From: Micropterix aruncella
Taxonomy: Eukaryota; Arthropoda; Insecta; Lepidoptera; Micropterigidae
Assembly: GCA_944548615.1 (NCBI GenBank)
Contig: OX155951.1
Location: 40,529,964 to 40,593,963, forward strand
DNA: 64,000 nucleotides
Direction: 5' to 3'
The position numbers and the translations under genes are program-made. The notes under the pieces are model-generated. The model was not told the origin of the DNA, ran no database searches, and worked only from the letters and a program-made list of their open reading frames with translations. Positions 50,280-62,189 of this stretch are shown piece by piece (within the stretch, counting starts at the first letter, position 1; each line of letters opens with the position of its first letter).

Positions 50280-51127
50280 TAGCATGTGCCTCTAGATGTC
50301 TAGTCATTGGCAGTCTATGCTATAAGAAAGGTGAAATTTCTGGCTGGCGAACATGCAGCGATCAGTGTGTATCACTCCTGCTTCCATTCAAAGATGTCTT
50401 ATGCGATACTACTATGGGGTAATTCAACCGATATCCATCGCGTTTTTGTGCTACTAAAGCAAGCCGTTAGGACAATTTTAGGTGTAAGCAGAGAAACACA
50501 TTGCGCCCCTTTTTTATTAAAGCTGGTATCCTTACCATGTCGTCCATGTACATATATCAATGCTATACGCCAAAGAGAATCTTTTAAATTGAGACCTTCA
50601 CTCCACTCGACATAGCCATAATACGCGAAATAAAAACAAGTACGCTTGACTAAATATCAAAAAACATTTTTATACATTAGTTTTAAATTGTTCAATACCT
50701 TGCCGTCATCGACGAGAAGACTTGAGATGGCAGCATATAAAATCTGTTTGAAAAATCAGTTAGTCAAACATGCCCTTTACAAACTGGATATTGCGTCCAC
50801 AATTGCTTGATTATAAATAACCATATTATGACTATACTTTCGCACTAAGTTTTAGATTTTATTGACATTGTTTTTAATTACGCATATTTCAGAATTTTTC
50901 TTTTTCATTGTATTGATTATTATTTATTGTTTGATTATTGATTATTTTGTAAATTTGACTATTTTTAAGTAATCACCTCTGATTACAATTATTTTTATTT
51001 CCTTTTAATTAATCAAAGCGGTTTTATCATCCGGTAATTTATGATTGTAAAATTTGACATGTTCCTCAGTATTGTGAAATTCTTTTATGTAATGAATAAA
51101 TGATAATGATGATGATGATGATGATGA
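50280..51127 (+). pseudogene. LINE ORF2 C-terminal end with GAT tail
   Basis: Plus-strand translation, with frameshifts, reads EHAAISVYHSCFHSKMSYAI, LLWGNS, LLKQAVRTILGV, then HSHNTRNKN, LFNTLPSSTRRLEMAAYKIC and LVKHALYKLD before a stop near 50810. These are the ordered motifs of the end of a jockey/CR1-type ORF2. A 3' untranslated stretch leads to (ATG)n at about 51107-51127. Confidence 0.8.
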
Positions 51128-51182
51128 GATACAGGCTTAAGAAACCTCGTTAGATGTGCACCGCGCAATTCGTTACGTAAGC

Positions 51183-51900
51183 TTTATTTATTTATTTATT
51201 TATTTATTTAGGTACATAGGATTAGGTATACAGTTCATTCATAGGTCATGTAATCTTATAATAATTATATAAATTATTTAATAATTAATATAGGGAGGTT
51301 TAACACATCTTACATGACCTTTACTGCCAATAGCACATCTAACTAGGCGATAATTTGGCCCGTCTCTAGATGTGCATATTTTTATGCAATTTTAAGAAAT
51401 GAAGTGTTTTTTTTTAAATAAATTATTTGGACCCACCACCTGTATATACACATAAATATACCAATTTTATAAAAAATATAGCTATGTAATAAATATATAC
51501 ATTTATATTTGTAATTTAATAAAATTTAATTAGGAAAAATAGATAAGTGATACTAAATAAATTGTCGTGCGTTGCAAAGAAGTTGATCAGATTTTACATA
51601 TCCCTTGTTAAGTAGCCATCTATTAAGGTTTGCTTTAAATATTTTTATGTTAGGATAATTTTTCATGTCTTCACTAAGGGAATTATATAATTTTGGGGCT
51701 ATGTAGAATATATGTCTCTGGGCAAATGTAGTCCTGACTTACGGAATTATATAATTGATACTCGCGGACATTCTTGTGTTCAGATTGTTTTGAGTTCGGG
51801 CGTGGTCATCTCTAGATTTGTAGAATGCAAGAAGCGCTTGCTTAATGAATAACTGTTTAGCTGATAGCACATGGGACTGGGAAAATAACAAGGCAGATGG
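51183..51900 (-). pseudogene. LINE ORF2 C-terminal end with TAAA tail
   Basis: Minus-strand translation reads LFIKQALLAFYKSRDD, then HIFYIAPKLYNSLSEDMKNY and IKIFKANLNRWLL, the closing motifs of a LINE ORF2 of a different family from its neighbour. The tail (TAAA)n lies at 51187-51211. The copy therefore lies tail to tail with the LINE at 50280-51127. Confidence 0.75.
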
Positions 51901-53490
51901 ATGACGCCGGTTTTTCCTGTGAATAATTTAATATAATATAATAATAATTTCCTTTGTCAATCTTAAGCTGATCTTTACAATGTATAAATTCTTTAACAAT
52001 GTAACAATGTACTATGTAACTCTTCGGTAACAATGTAACTACTTTTCTTGTACAAGAATTAAATAAATAAATAAATAGTAAAATTTGCCTGGACATAAGG
52101 ATTGAAGGTGTGTGAACTATCTGGCTTGTGCGTTGTCTAGACTGGTTGTATGTGTTATATATGCCGCATTAGAAGAAGTTAGCAACAAATAGCTAATAAA
52201 GAGTGTTTTAAGGGATTTTCCTCGTTCTCAAAATATTCCACCCACTATATACACATATTTGTTTCGTTATTTTTTTAGATCAATAATCTTAAATGCGTTT
52301 GGGCGCCGTTTGGGGGCCAATTTCGTTTTAGCCCCGGCTTTGAAAAATCATACATCCGGGGCTGCCTACATATAAACCGACCCACTTTCATCTTGGGCAT
52401 ATGATAGGCTACGGTTATGTAGGACGCATTTCGTAAGATTATAATAATGTTATTTCAACTTGAATGTAAATGAACTGATCTCTGTGGATTAGCCCGAACC
52501 GCTACAGAAGTGGCGGTAGCGACCGCGTATGTCCAAGTTGCGAGGCGAAGTGAGACAGGCAACAGGCGGAAGACCGTCCGGAACATTGTTCGGTGTGAAG
52601 TTGTCCGCGCGTCATTCTCAGCGCCGCGACGCCCGCCGACGCCCGCCACCCTCGACGGAAACCATTCCCCGGACCACTCCGCCAGCGGGCAACTTCGGGC
52701 GGGACGTCACCTCATTACCAACTTGCCGACTCGTGCTGCCATTTCGCTTCACTTCAACTCAACTCGCATGACATTCAGGAACATTTTAAGTACACGAGTA
52801 TCTAACATGCAGCAATTAGATCGCCATGCATCGCCTCCTTGTCACGTCCCTACTCATATTCTGATTCAGAACGATTTCTCTGAATTGGCAATAATGGCGA
52901 ACTCCAATATTTACCACTAATATTCCAGGCATTACCTACTTTACCTTGAATGCTCGATAATCATTTTGACAACTAAATATATATTTTTTTTGACATAAAC
53001 TTATTTGATTTTCACAAAAAAATAACAAAAATTGCTGGCTTGCTCGTACTGAAAATATCTCCCCTAGAACAGACATTAAATCTAGTGGGGTAATAAAATC
53101 CACATATCATCTAATCTGCTTCTCAACAAAAAAAGGTTACGTTCAGTGTAACCTAAATAACTTATGATTACTCTCCCAGCGAGCAAAACTGCAGTTAGCA
53201 AGAAGGCAGAGGAGTACGAATAATTCATTGTGCTCGCCGAGCGGGCAATCAGTATTCCGCCACAGATCCGGCCTTAGCTCTTCATCCGTTGACTAAATTT
53301 ATCATTCCATTTTCCGAGAGATATGATTTTCATTTGTTACGCTGTAAACTAGCTGACGAGCGAGTCAGACGCGTTCTTCGCGAAGAATACAGTAGATAGG
53401 CCAGTACTCTGACGAAACTACTATGGTGTACACTATAAAATAAAATCTAAAACAAAAAAAAAATATTTAACCGAAATATATATTGTTGGT
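51901..53490. other. no gene recognised; one retroelement-like tail, GC-rich patch
   Basis: An AATTAAATAAATAAATAAAT tail near 52060-52078 suggests another plus-strand retroelement end. 52490-52760 is GC-rich with open frames on both strands but no domain. Confidence 0.45.
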
Positions 53491-53491
53491 T

Positions 53492-53674
53492 GTTGCACGT
53501 TCAATCTGGCATCAGTTCAGTCCGTGACGTTGGCCAGACTGACGGGAAACTGATCGTTTATCGCGTTGACTGATGGACTGAGCTGATGGATTTTTGAACA
53601 TTTTGATGATCAGTCCATCAGTCAGTTCATGATCAAGGTCGCGGACTCAACTGATGCCAGATTGAACGTGTAAC
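53492..53674. mobile_element. hairpin MITE, 183 bp
   Basis: GTTGCACGTTCAATCTGGCA at the left is inverted at the right as TGCCAGATTGAACGTGTAAC, one mismatch in 20. Inner arms CAGTCCATCAGTC and GACTGATGGACTG also pair. It is too short to code. Confidence 0.85.
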
Positions 53675-54770
53675 ACCCGTCTTAAAAGCTATGAGGCAGT
53701 GATAGTAAATAAAATATATATTTTGGTTGAATTGTATAAAATGCTTGAATTTGGACAGCCTATAACAAATTGGATTATTGTCTTTGGTTATTATATACGA
53801 ATTCAAATACACAATGCCGTACATTTCTAACCGACTTTAAAAATAGGAGAAGGTTATCAATTCGGTTTTACTTCTTTTTTAAGGTTTTTTACCTCAGGAC
53901 TCCGTCATTTATGAACCGATTTGATATTTACTTTTTATTTGAAAAGATATACTTCCAAATTAGTACGATTTTTATTAAAATCCTATAGTTGTAAACAGAA
54001 CGATCTGTCTGAGTAAAATAAAACAAACAACTGGTTTCGAAACACAACTTCACTAGCTCTAATTTGAAATAAATTTAAATTTGAAAATATAAAACTAACG
54101 CTAGATATTTGAGTTCAAAAAAGCCAGTATCGATAATAAGCAAATTCATAGGTTAGGTATTTTAATTTTAATGTACAACATTAAATTGCCGCTGGCGGTA
54201 AACATATCTGCCATTGCGAGTCGAGGGTGGAGATTGGAGATATTGTGACTCTGCCTATTTATGGAAACACCCGCAAGGAAAATTACTTCACAAGAAATCG
54301 CTTCGGCCTAACAACCGGTACTACCGGGGCGTCCTATCTCTCCTGACACTTGCTGATGCTCTCTTTACGACGAATGAGAGCTTCTAAAACTTCCTGAATC
54401 GCGTAGTAATCGTCGGTGATGGAGTAGGTGATAGGATAGATCCTAATCGATCGTGATAGAGTATGTAGTATTTAACCTGCTGCTAAGGTAATATATGAAA
54501 CGGCACACCTATACCTTTCTTACTATTAATAGCTACGGAGGCAGACGCCCAGGCGCCGCACCCAGCTAACAGACGCCTCACAGAAAATGAAGGCAACACG
54601 CTCTCGGAAAAAATGGATGCCTCCAGTTTGCGTCCCGGTTATATTCATTTTTCTTAAAAAATCGTTTCAAGCCATATGCGCTCAGGGGTGTTTCCCATCT
54701 CTTAAAAAACCCCACCACACGTGACTCTAATGGCTTTTACACTGGGCGATAGAGGATCCTTTTAATGTGA
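53675..54770. other. no gene recognised
   Basis: Short frames only. Confidence 0.5.
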
Positions 54771-54774
54771 GGTT

Positions 54775-55090
54775 CTTTTATTTATTTATTTTTTTAATTT
54801 ATTTATTTATTTGTTTATTTCATAACAAATCAACATTACAGTTTATACCAATGCGTTCATATGCAATATACACATAAATATTAAAAAATAATAGAATTCT
54901 TACAACTACATTCATAACATGTTTAAATAAGCGTTAAATACAAATACAGGCATTAGGAATAGAAAAACTTACAAACTTACAGTACATAAAGAGTGAAAAC
55001 AGTTTATATTATTCTGACATAACCAAGTAGCGCAATGCCCACACCTTGAAGAGATGCGGGCTCGCTGTAAAGATAGAGATTAAAGAAGAT
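54775..55090 (-). repeat. probable LINE 3' end with AAAT tail
   Basis: On the minus strand the stretch ends TGTTATGAAATAAACAAATA followed by more AAAT units (54775-54822). No coding motif is recognisable before it. Confidence 0.4.
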
Positions 55091-55454
55091 TTTCTGTCTT
55101 CACGATATAATTAAAATGCCCGAAACAATTTCTTTTCCTTGTATGTACAATGGTAATTTTTACGACTCATTTTTACCACCTAATATAAGTGTTGGCATTT
55201 TGACCCCTTGTTAGTTAAATTAGATGGAAATGCAAATAAAAGATATTGAGACATTTACTGAAAATCAGATTACAATATTATTATTAAATTTTCTTCTTCT
55301 TTTTCATGTTGGCTGGCTAGTTTATCGCATGGGGATCCAGTACCACCCACACCAATATATATATATATGTACGCTCCTATCTTACCTTTACGATACATAT
55401 ACTGTCTCGCACATGCATCTTTTTCATCTATGTAGTAGGTTCATTAGGAGTGTC

Positions 55455-56160
55455 AAATACTGTGCGTGAACCCCCACCCCAGGAAGTTATAATGACATAA
55501 GGCCATTTTGTCTCTTATGGAGTGACCGTTAAGACTTTGCCGACAACACAATCCGCAGTCAAACCACGCCAATCCCGTAAGGGTCCGTAAGAAAAGTCGC
55601 TTGCCTGACCGCCTGGCACGAAGAAGTGCAACTCAGCAGGCAATTCTCACGCCCTTACTATTAGATTTGGACAGATTTCTCCATCCTCTAGTCTGGTCAC
55701 AGATTCGAGGTCGCGTGCGTGGCCTCTACCTGACGTTAACGGTAATACAAGTTCAAATATATTGCTGACCGAGGCCCTATGCGCGGCAAGCTCAAACAGG
55801 AGCCGGTGGCCAACGGATCGGTTCTCATGATAGATGACGCCAGGTCAATAACTACCCACACTTCTTAGGAAACCTTCGTTTCCAGACTCCAACAGTTATT
55901 CGCCAGATCGCGCAAATGATTGGTTGAAGTTGCACGATGCCCAAAACGTCCAGTTTCGCCAGAGATGTTCCCCGGATCGGAAACTCCGATCCCACCTAAC
56001 TACGACTACAGGTTACAGCTGCAGGCTGAGTTCACAGTAGGTTTTACTGTTTAGTCTAGGGTATCGACCCTTCGAGGAAGCTACCGTTGGAGATCCGAGG
56101 GAAACACAAGCAGGCCATCAGGCCCAATCTGCACGGAACCGCTAGGAAGCATATAGTAGG
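55455..56160 (+). repeat. G-family dispersed repeat, long copy
   Basis: About 700 bp, collinear with 1718-2395: CCACCCCAGGAAGTTATAA, TTTCTCCATCCTCTAGTCTG, GGTCGCGTGCGTGGCCTCTA, GTTACAGCTGCAGGC and CTTCGAGGAAGCTACCG. All frames are broken. Confidence 0.75.
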
Positions 56161-57083
56161 TACAATTAAATGTTATGTACAAAATAGTATTCTTAATATT
56201 TCGATTAGCAGCCTAAAATCCCATACGATATACCGGGAGTCAAAATGACTTCCATAGGCATATACGGTAAAATTGAAAATATTGATACTTATAACAACAC
56301 TACACTGATTTTATTACTACCCTCTTCTGCGCTTATGAAAATTATTCTGTTATCTCAATATTCTGAAGCATTAGAAAATAAAGTGAACTCGAAATTACTC
56401 CATCGGGCATTTTAGTAGCTTACGTAGCAAATTAGGACGTCACAGTCGAAAATCAATATTTTCTTTGGAACTAGTCCAAGAACGCATTTCATTAGAGCTG
56501 AGTGACTGAGATATACTGGCCTAGCCTTCTCAATTCGATAAACCCTCTACCAATCATGGGAAGCAATTTTATTTATTTATTTATTTACTGTAGGAGGAAA
56601 ACTGACTCAAATTCGTAAGACTGTATATCGATGGCATAGAATGCAGATGTGGTATGTGCAATGGAATACATTTTACAGGACAGCAATTTTAAAGTTTGGA
56701 TATCTGGTACTTTTAAGCTTCTATTATTATAGCTCCTATATTTCTATATACTGTGAACTAGTTCATTGGCTAACACAATATAGGTAATTAGAATAATAAA
56801 AGTAAAATATGGATGCTTAAATTTGAATTAATTACCTATAGGTGTGCACTTACCACTTCTGTCTACTGCTCTATTGTACATACCACAATTGTCTGCTTTT
56901 GATATCAGTTTCTTTTAAAAGAAGAACATGAAAAAAATACCTTTTTAGAATTGAAAAATATTTAATTAAGTTTAGTAAAGTACATAGAAGTTATTAAACA
57001 AGCATGGATAGTTCTATGCAAGATTAATCTGTGGGTTTTTTAAACTAAGTGGGTTTACCTAATTAACAAAAACAACTGAAATT

Positions 57084-58545
57084 TTATTCCTCATCTTTAG
57101 AATCCACTCATCTAAACATGCGGGAACTTGAAGGCAGAGCATGATAAAAATATTCATAATCCTGTGGGATTACTTAACCATCAAGTAGAGACAATAAGTC
57201 CTTCTTCTTGGCTTCTGTGATAGTCAAGGTTTAATTGTATGCCTTATTTAATATTATATCTCGCTGCCAATCCGCTGCCTGTAAGTTAAAACTATGATTA
57301 CAAATCACAATCATTTAGCAGAAAAGGTAACAAACACATTTTTTTCTTTTTACCTTAGCCCTTCTTTTTTGATTAATATTAATTTTCATGAAGTTTTCTT
57401 CATCGAGGTCATATTTGTACATGTGTATAATAATATTGGGCTTAGTTTTGGTAAATCGCAGCCATTTAATTTTCAGCCAATTCACAGTGTTTTTGTCATT
57501 ATTTTATGTAGTATTGTGTACTACTTGATTGGTCAATAAATTAAAATCGTAAAAGTCACTGTTAGTCAAAACATTTACAATACATATATGGGTTTGGATT
57601 TATTCTAGTAGCAGAAATTAGGAAGGCCTGTGATTTATTCTTTAAAATGTTTTCTAGCCCTTTCTATTGTGGCATGCGTGGCATCTGCCTCTAATAAGAA
57701 TGCCCAGATTCCATGTACTTGAGATATATTGTCTACAGGTGGCTTAAATTATTCAGAGCATATAACATTGCAGTACAGACATGTTCATTTCTGTTTTGGC
57801 CTCCACATGTGTCAGAGAAAGAAGAAACATGAGTCACGGTGTCAGGCAATGACTCCAAATATTTAAAAAACAGGTACCTATTTCATTGCTGCCTTTCTGA
57901 GCTTTACATTCATCCCATAAGTAGCAGTAACCATCTGGAATGGTTTTCATAAATTGTCAAATTATATGCATTCAATTTTATCTTGTAATAAATAGCAGAA
58001 TCATCTACAAATGGGAGAGTCAATATACTTTGCAAGTTAAACGAAACCAATCTGAATGTTTTACCATGATTCTCTTGTGCCTTAATTTTTTTCACATTGT
58101 TTCATTTTCTTTGATGCATTTTCTCTGGCTTTATGTGCTGCCCATTAATCTTTCGAGTCATCTTTATTTGATGAGGCATTATATGCATTACATTTTGTAC
58201 ACTAAGCCTTTTTCTGGCTGATAAAAGCTTAATGCTGGATCATATGAATGAAAAATATCCTTATAAACATAATAGGGCACTGGTAGCATTTCTTGAATTT
58301 GTTCTTTGTACAAACGATACATAATGCTTATATTTAAATCAGAGACCAAATATAATTTCTTGCTGTCACGCCTGCAGCAATGAGATTCCATCCGTGGGAA
58401 TGAGTCAATGTGAGATTTAACAGCTGCAATATTGCTCACTGATGTAGCAGTGGCTGGTTTCTTGCCTGCTCTTTTGTCGTTACTCGAATATGTGGCAGTA
58501 CTTGACACTATCAAAGTGTCTAATATCCTGTGATTAACCCCTCCT
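57084..58545 (-). pseudogene. decayed gene of an unnamed transposase-like family
   Basis: Reading the minus strand and changing frame where needed, ordered blocks appear: RILDTLIVSS near 58530; HIDSFPRMESHCCRRDSKKL near 58370-58410; LYKEQIQEMLPVPYYVYKDI near 58290; LSFYQPEKG near 58200; FNLQSIL and NLTIYENHS near 57940-58050; YCYLWDE at 57909-57929; KGSNEIGTC near 57880; SDTCGGQNRNEH at 57781-57816; a GHSY then LEADATHATIE block near 57650-57700; VNWLKIKWLRF near 57470; TITEAKKKDLLSLL and IPQDYEYFYHALPSS near 57120-57220; stop at 57084-57086. I recognise this motif series from proteins repeated across arthropod genomes but cannot name the family. Conserved D in WDE, D in SDTCGGQ and E in the last block would suit an RNase H-like DDE transposase (inference). 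Stops and at least three frameshifts make it inactive. The start is missing or lies in earlier exons: AATCACAG just before the first block could be a splice acceptor. Confidence 0.7.
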
Positions 58546-58549
58546 GTTG

Positions 58550-60370
58550 CGAGGTAAAAACTTACCTATCATTATTGCGCGCGACATATTCGGGCAAAAA
58601 ATCGACGCGAGTCAACGGCCTTGAGAAAAACGATCATAACTTATAAACCAGTAAACGGATTAAAAAAAGATAAAGAGAAAAATTATCGCATTGAAATTTG
58701 ACATATAAAACATTCTAACCTTATCTCGTAAAACAATTAAGATAATAATGAATAAATATTACAAAATTGGCAAACTGAGAAAACTCGCCTATAAAATCAT
58801 TTCGATTTTTTTGTCACAAAATACGTAAAATATGCAAAAATTGTAAATACAGTTATGTTCTTTATTAAATGCTTTACCAAAACGATATTTTTTTTACTTA
58901 TTTGCATACAAAAATATATATTTATTCAGCCAAGAAAAATTTTATGTATTCTCGTAAAAAAAAAAATTTTTAATTTTTAATTTGTGACTACTTATGGTAT
59001 TTTTTTATATGAAATTCTTTCAAAATAACTTTATTACTACATCACACTTCTTAGAAATCACACCAGAACTTTGAGCTTTGTCTGATATTATAGAAAAATC
59101 TAAAGTTTTGAGAGTTTCCGCGTCCGAACTTAATAATAAACTTTGAATGCCCATAATATAAAATTCGTTAGATTTTTTCAATTATATTGTCTTATCATAG
59201 ACTTATTATATGTCTAATAACTAATTACTATACTCCAAAGAGTCACATTTCATCGAAAAACTATGGAAAATCGCACTTTATTCTCTCATAGTAATTATCA
59301 AAACAAGTTTCTTTGCGCGATTCATTTTACAAAACAAGATATAATTTTCAAAATACGCCTAATTATGTGATAACTTACGATGTAAATGAAACAATACTTA
59401 TTTTGTTAGTAAATTAAAGCGACATTACGTCATATTTCGCAATATATCGGGATATTTCATAAACATTACAAAATAATAACAACCATTTTTTCGCGAGCCG
59501 TTTGTTGTTGCCGAAGTGTTTTCTTTGAAAATTCGTGAAAAACAGCAAATGGACTATCTCAATTGACTAATCCTTATGCCTAAACTACTTAAAAATGGAA
59601 ATTACTCACTCTTATCCAGTAAACACTGCACTGTTATCCACAAAACACAGCACAAAACCACCATTTCGCGGAACTACGCGGCCGCGGCGCTGGCCGATCG
59701 AGACTGCCGTTTTGACGTCTATGCTGACTTTTTAAATCGCCGTTCGATTTTATCGCCGGTGGCCGCCGAATTAAAGATTATTTGGCCATATCGTTCCGTC
59801 CTCAGAAAGCATTAAGTACGACGTTTCGAATCATAAATTGCATTTTTCGCAGCGGCGAGCGCGATATCCAGTAGCGGATGTTTCGGATTTTAGGCGGCCG
59901 CCATACATGTCCCCAAAGGGATGTTACGTGCTGAGCGGGTCGATAATGTATTGCATAAAACTTTGTAGAAACTTTTATCAATGCTCCTCCTGGTGCCCTG
60001 AAATGATATTGTTTCGATAGTTTCTTAGGGATTTAAACATTTTGTCGAACAACATCACCAATGGTAATTAGTGATGATAAATGTTGCTTTTGTTTGGTGG
60101 TATCACTTAGAGCCCGATATTCATCAAATATAATTGTTATTTAATTTATTTTTAGTAATTTATTCCGATAGTTACCAGTCCCTGATTCCTCACATGCAAG
60201 TTCAACTAAAAAACGTCCTCGTCTAACCATATTTCCCTTCTTTTTACTAAAAGGCACTTGAATTTACAATAAAATTACACGGAAACCAACTAACCGATTC
60301 ACCAAAGTGACAAGTGAAATGTTGATAGAACGTCTGGGTTGTCAGTTAAGGTGGCAAAATATACAAAGTG
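58550..60370. other. interior of the 4.0-kb transposon, no coding recognised
   Basis: AT-rich to 59640, then a GC-rich patch (59670-59940, including GCGGCCGCGGCGCTGGCC). The N-terminal exons of the transposase-like gene would be expected here, but I see no matching motif. Another element may have inserted. Confidence 0.45.
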
Positions 60371-60784
60371 CCACATACCACATTTGTACATTTAATTTGT
60401 TCACGTCGAATGGGGTAAGGGCACATGCAACAATTGACTCCTACATAATTTTCATTTTTAATCAATTTACCACATTTGATACATTAGTAAATCATAACTG
60501 GGACAACATACGCTTACCACATTTGTACGCAACAAAATTTAAGTTACAACGACCAACTCTGTGTACTTAACTGAATTTTGACAAAAAGTGTACTTACCAC
60601 ATCTGCATTCTATGCCATCGATATGGTTACTGTCTCTACATGACGATATGTCTGGAGTGGCTTGTTTTTTTGGCGCATCAAGTCTTCGTCCGACATCGTG
60701 TAAATAAATTTGTTTCTAGCTGCGTGTATTGTATCACTTTCAATACATATAGTCCAATACATATAGTCCATATAGTACAAAAAT

Positions 60785-61035
60785 TGCAAGAGTTATGTAA
60801 AAGCTGATACTTTCAGATCAGACAGCATTTTGGCCATAGAATGCTAGGGTAGAGTCAGCAGGCCAGAATTCGGGACACCTGGCGCTGGCGACTAGGAAAG
60901 GTGTAATTTTAATTAGTAGCCCCAAAATGTTTTGTGAAAGCTGAAAATTTATCAGTAGAGAGTGGATGCAATACAGAACTCGAAACAAATGGCCAGAATG
61001 CTTAAAAATAGAATGCGTGGCGTGATTGCAGACAC
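60785..61035 (+). repeat. half copy of the foldback element
   Basis: Matches the left half of 37202-37826: AAAGCTGATACTTTCAG, TTTTGGCCATAGAAT, CAGCAGGCCAGA, GGACACCTGGCGCTGGCG, ATGTTTTGTGAAAGCTGAAA and AATGCGTGGCGTGA. Confidence 0.8.
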
Positions 61036-61171
61036 AAAAATATTCGAGCATGGCAAAAGACAGAAAGACAAAGGAATAACTAATTTTAAAAAAAATGATA
61101 TTATTTTGAATATACAATTATTTGATTGTGGAATTCCAATTCAAACCGAAGTTATTTGATTATAAAAAGTT

Positions 61172-61420
61172 ATAAAAACGAATCTACCGTGTGAATTTTA
61201 TAGCACCTGTCGTTTTGGCGATGTTGCAACCGCCGTTGTCCAGGGTAGACTGAAGCGGCGTCAATCCGTTGTTCCGCGGGTAGGCGGCAAACCGCTGCCA
61301 CTGCGCAGATTATAATGGTGGTGGTGGGCCGATGGTCTCGAAGAGTAATTCTAGCGGTAAATTCGTTTTAAAGCCATTTAATAATGTAAAACAACCGCGA
61401 TAGTCTTCGAAGTTAATCGA
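61172..61420 (+). repeat. family M element
   Basis: AAAACGAATCTACCG near 61176 is inverted at about 61346-61360 (CGGTAAATTCGTTTT), with the GGCGATGTTGCAACCGCCG block inside. The flank carries CAACCGCGATAGTCTTCGA as at the window start. Confidence 0.75.
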
Positions 61421-61950
61421 ATGGTTCAATGTGAAATTCGGTAAATACATAGCTAATGTATAAATATATATGGAAATGCACCTGTAGATGTATAAATATA
61501 CATTTCCATTTCAATCAGTTCGCGAGTTCACCTCTCCGTGTAGATTAATGGTGGTTGAAAGGCCAGGAGAGAGCGGACTGATGGAAAAAGGCGCTGGGAG
61601 CAGACTTAGTGAATTATAGAGGCGCCTTCATAAAGCGACGTCCCGCGGAGTTGTAGAATAGCTCCGGGGCAGGGAAGATGCAGGCTCATCGTGTCTCCTC
61701 GCTTGTCGTATTAATGGGGCTCATTTGTTAGCGCCGCGGCAGGAGGTTGACGTGTCGCCCGCCTCGTCTCACTTCGCGGAAAACGCAAACTGACTGATGA
61801 GACAGACACGTGTACATTATGCATTTTCTTGTAGGTTATACCCACCATTATTATAAGTATGCACATTGGCACTCGTCTTCGGCGCGTCCTCCGCCCCATT
61901 GTCGACGGTTTCACCCTCAGAACTGGTCTAATATTTATTACAACTAGTAA
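61421..61950. other. no gene recognised
   Basis: Includes short TATAAATATA..CATTTCCAT inverted blocks near 61470-61505 and a GC-balanced stretch to 61920 without a credible frame. Confidence 0.5.
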
Positions 61951-61956
61951 AAGCGT

Positions 61957-62189
61957 GGGCATATTATCGGACGCGACCGTCAGCCGCGGCTTATGGACGT
62001 GACTGAAAGATATCTGTGTAATGAATTTCTATTGAGCCGTGCACATTATCGGACATCAGTCGCGGACGTGACCTTGAGGCTTCGGACGTTCGATAGAGAT
62101 CTGCAAGCCGCGTCCCAAAGGACTGTGCATACTATTTAGTCGCGTCCGTAAGGCGCGGCTTACGGACGCGTCCGATAATATGTTTGCCC
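61957..62189. mobile_element. hairpin MITE, about 233 bp
   Basis: Left end GGGCATATTATCGGACGCG and right end CGCGTCCGATAATATGTTTGCCC are inverted copies with a 4-base gap. Adjacent blocks (GCCGCGGCTTATGGACG against CGTCCGTAAGGCGCGGC) extend the pairing. It has no coding content. Confidence 0.85.

Larger units (their letters stand above)
56625..60624. mobile_element. 4.0-kb DNA transposon of unnamed type
   Basis: Perfect 30-base inverted ends at 56625-56654 and 60595-60624 (starting ATATCGATGGCATAGAATGC). The motif TACCACAWYTG, or its complement, clusters near both ends: 56644, 56851, 56881 on the left and 60376, 60468, 60515, 60595 on the right. A decayed transposase-like gene lies inside on the minus strand. 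ACTGT occurs at 56620-56624 and 60629-60633, a possible target duplication only if the right end extends four bases. Confidence 0.8.

Noticed and set aside
58534..58543. TTAACCCCTC as the left end of a second piggyBac-type insert
   Set aside because: The first ten bases match the end of the MITE in BEL, but I found no GAGGGGTTAA partner downstream and no internal similarity.
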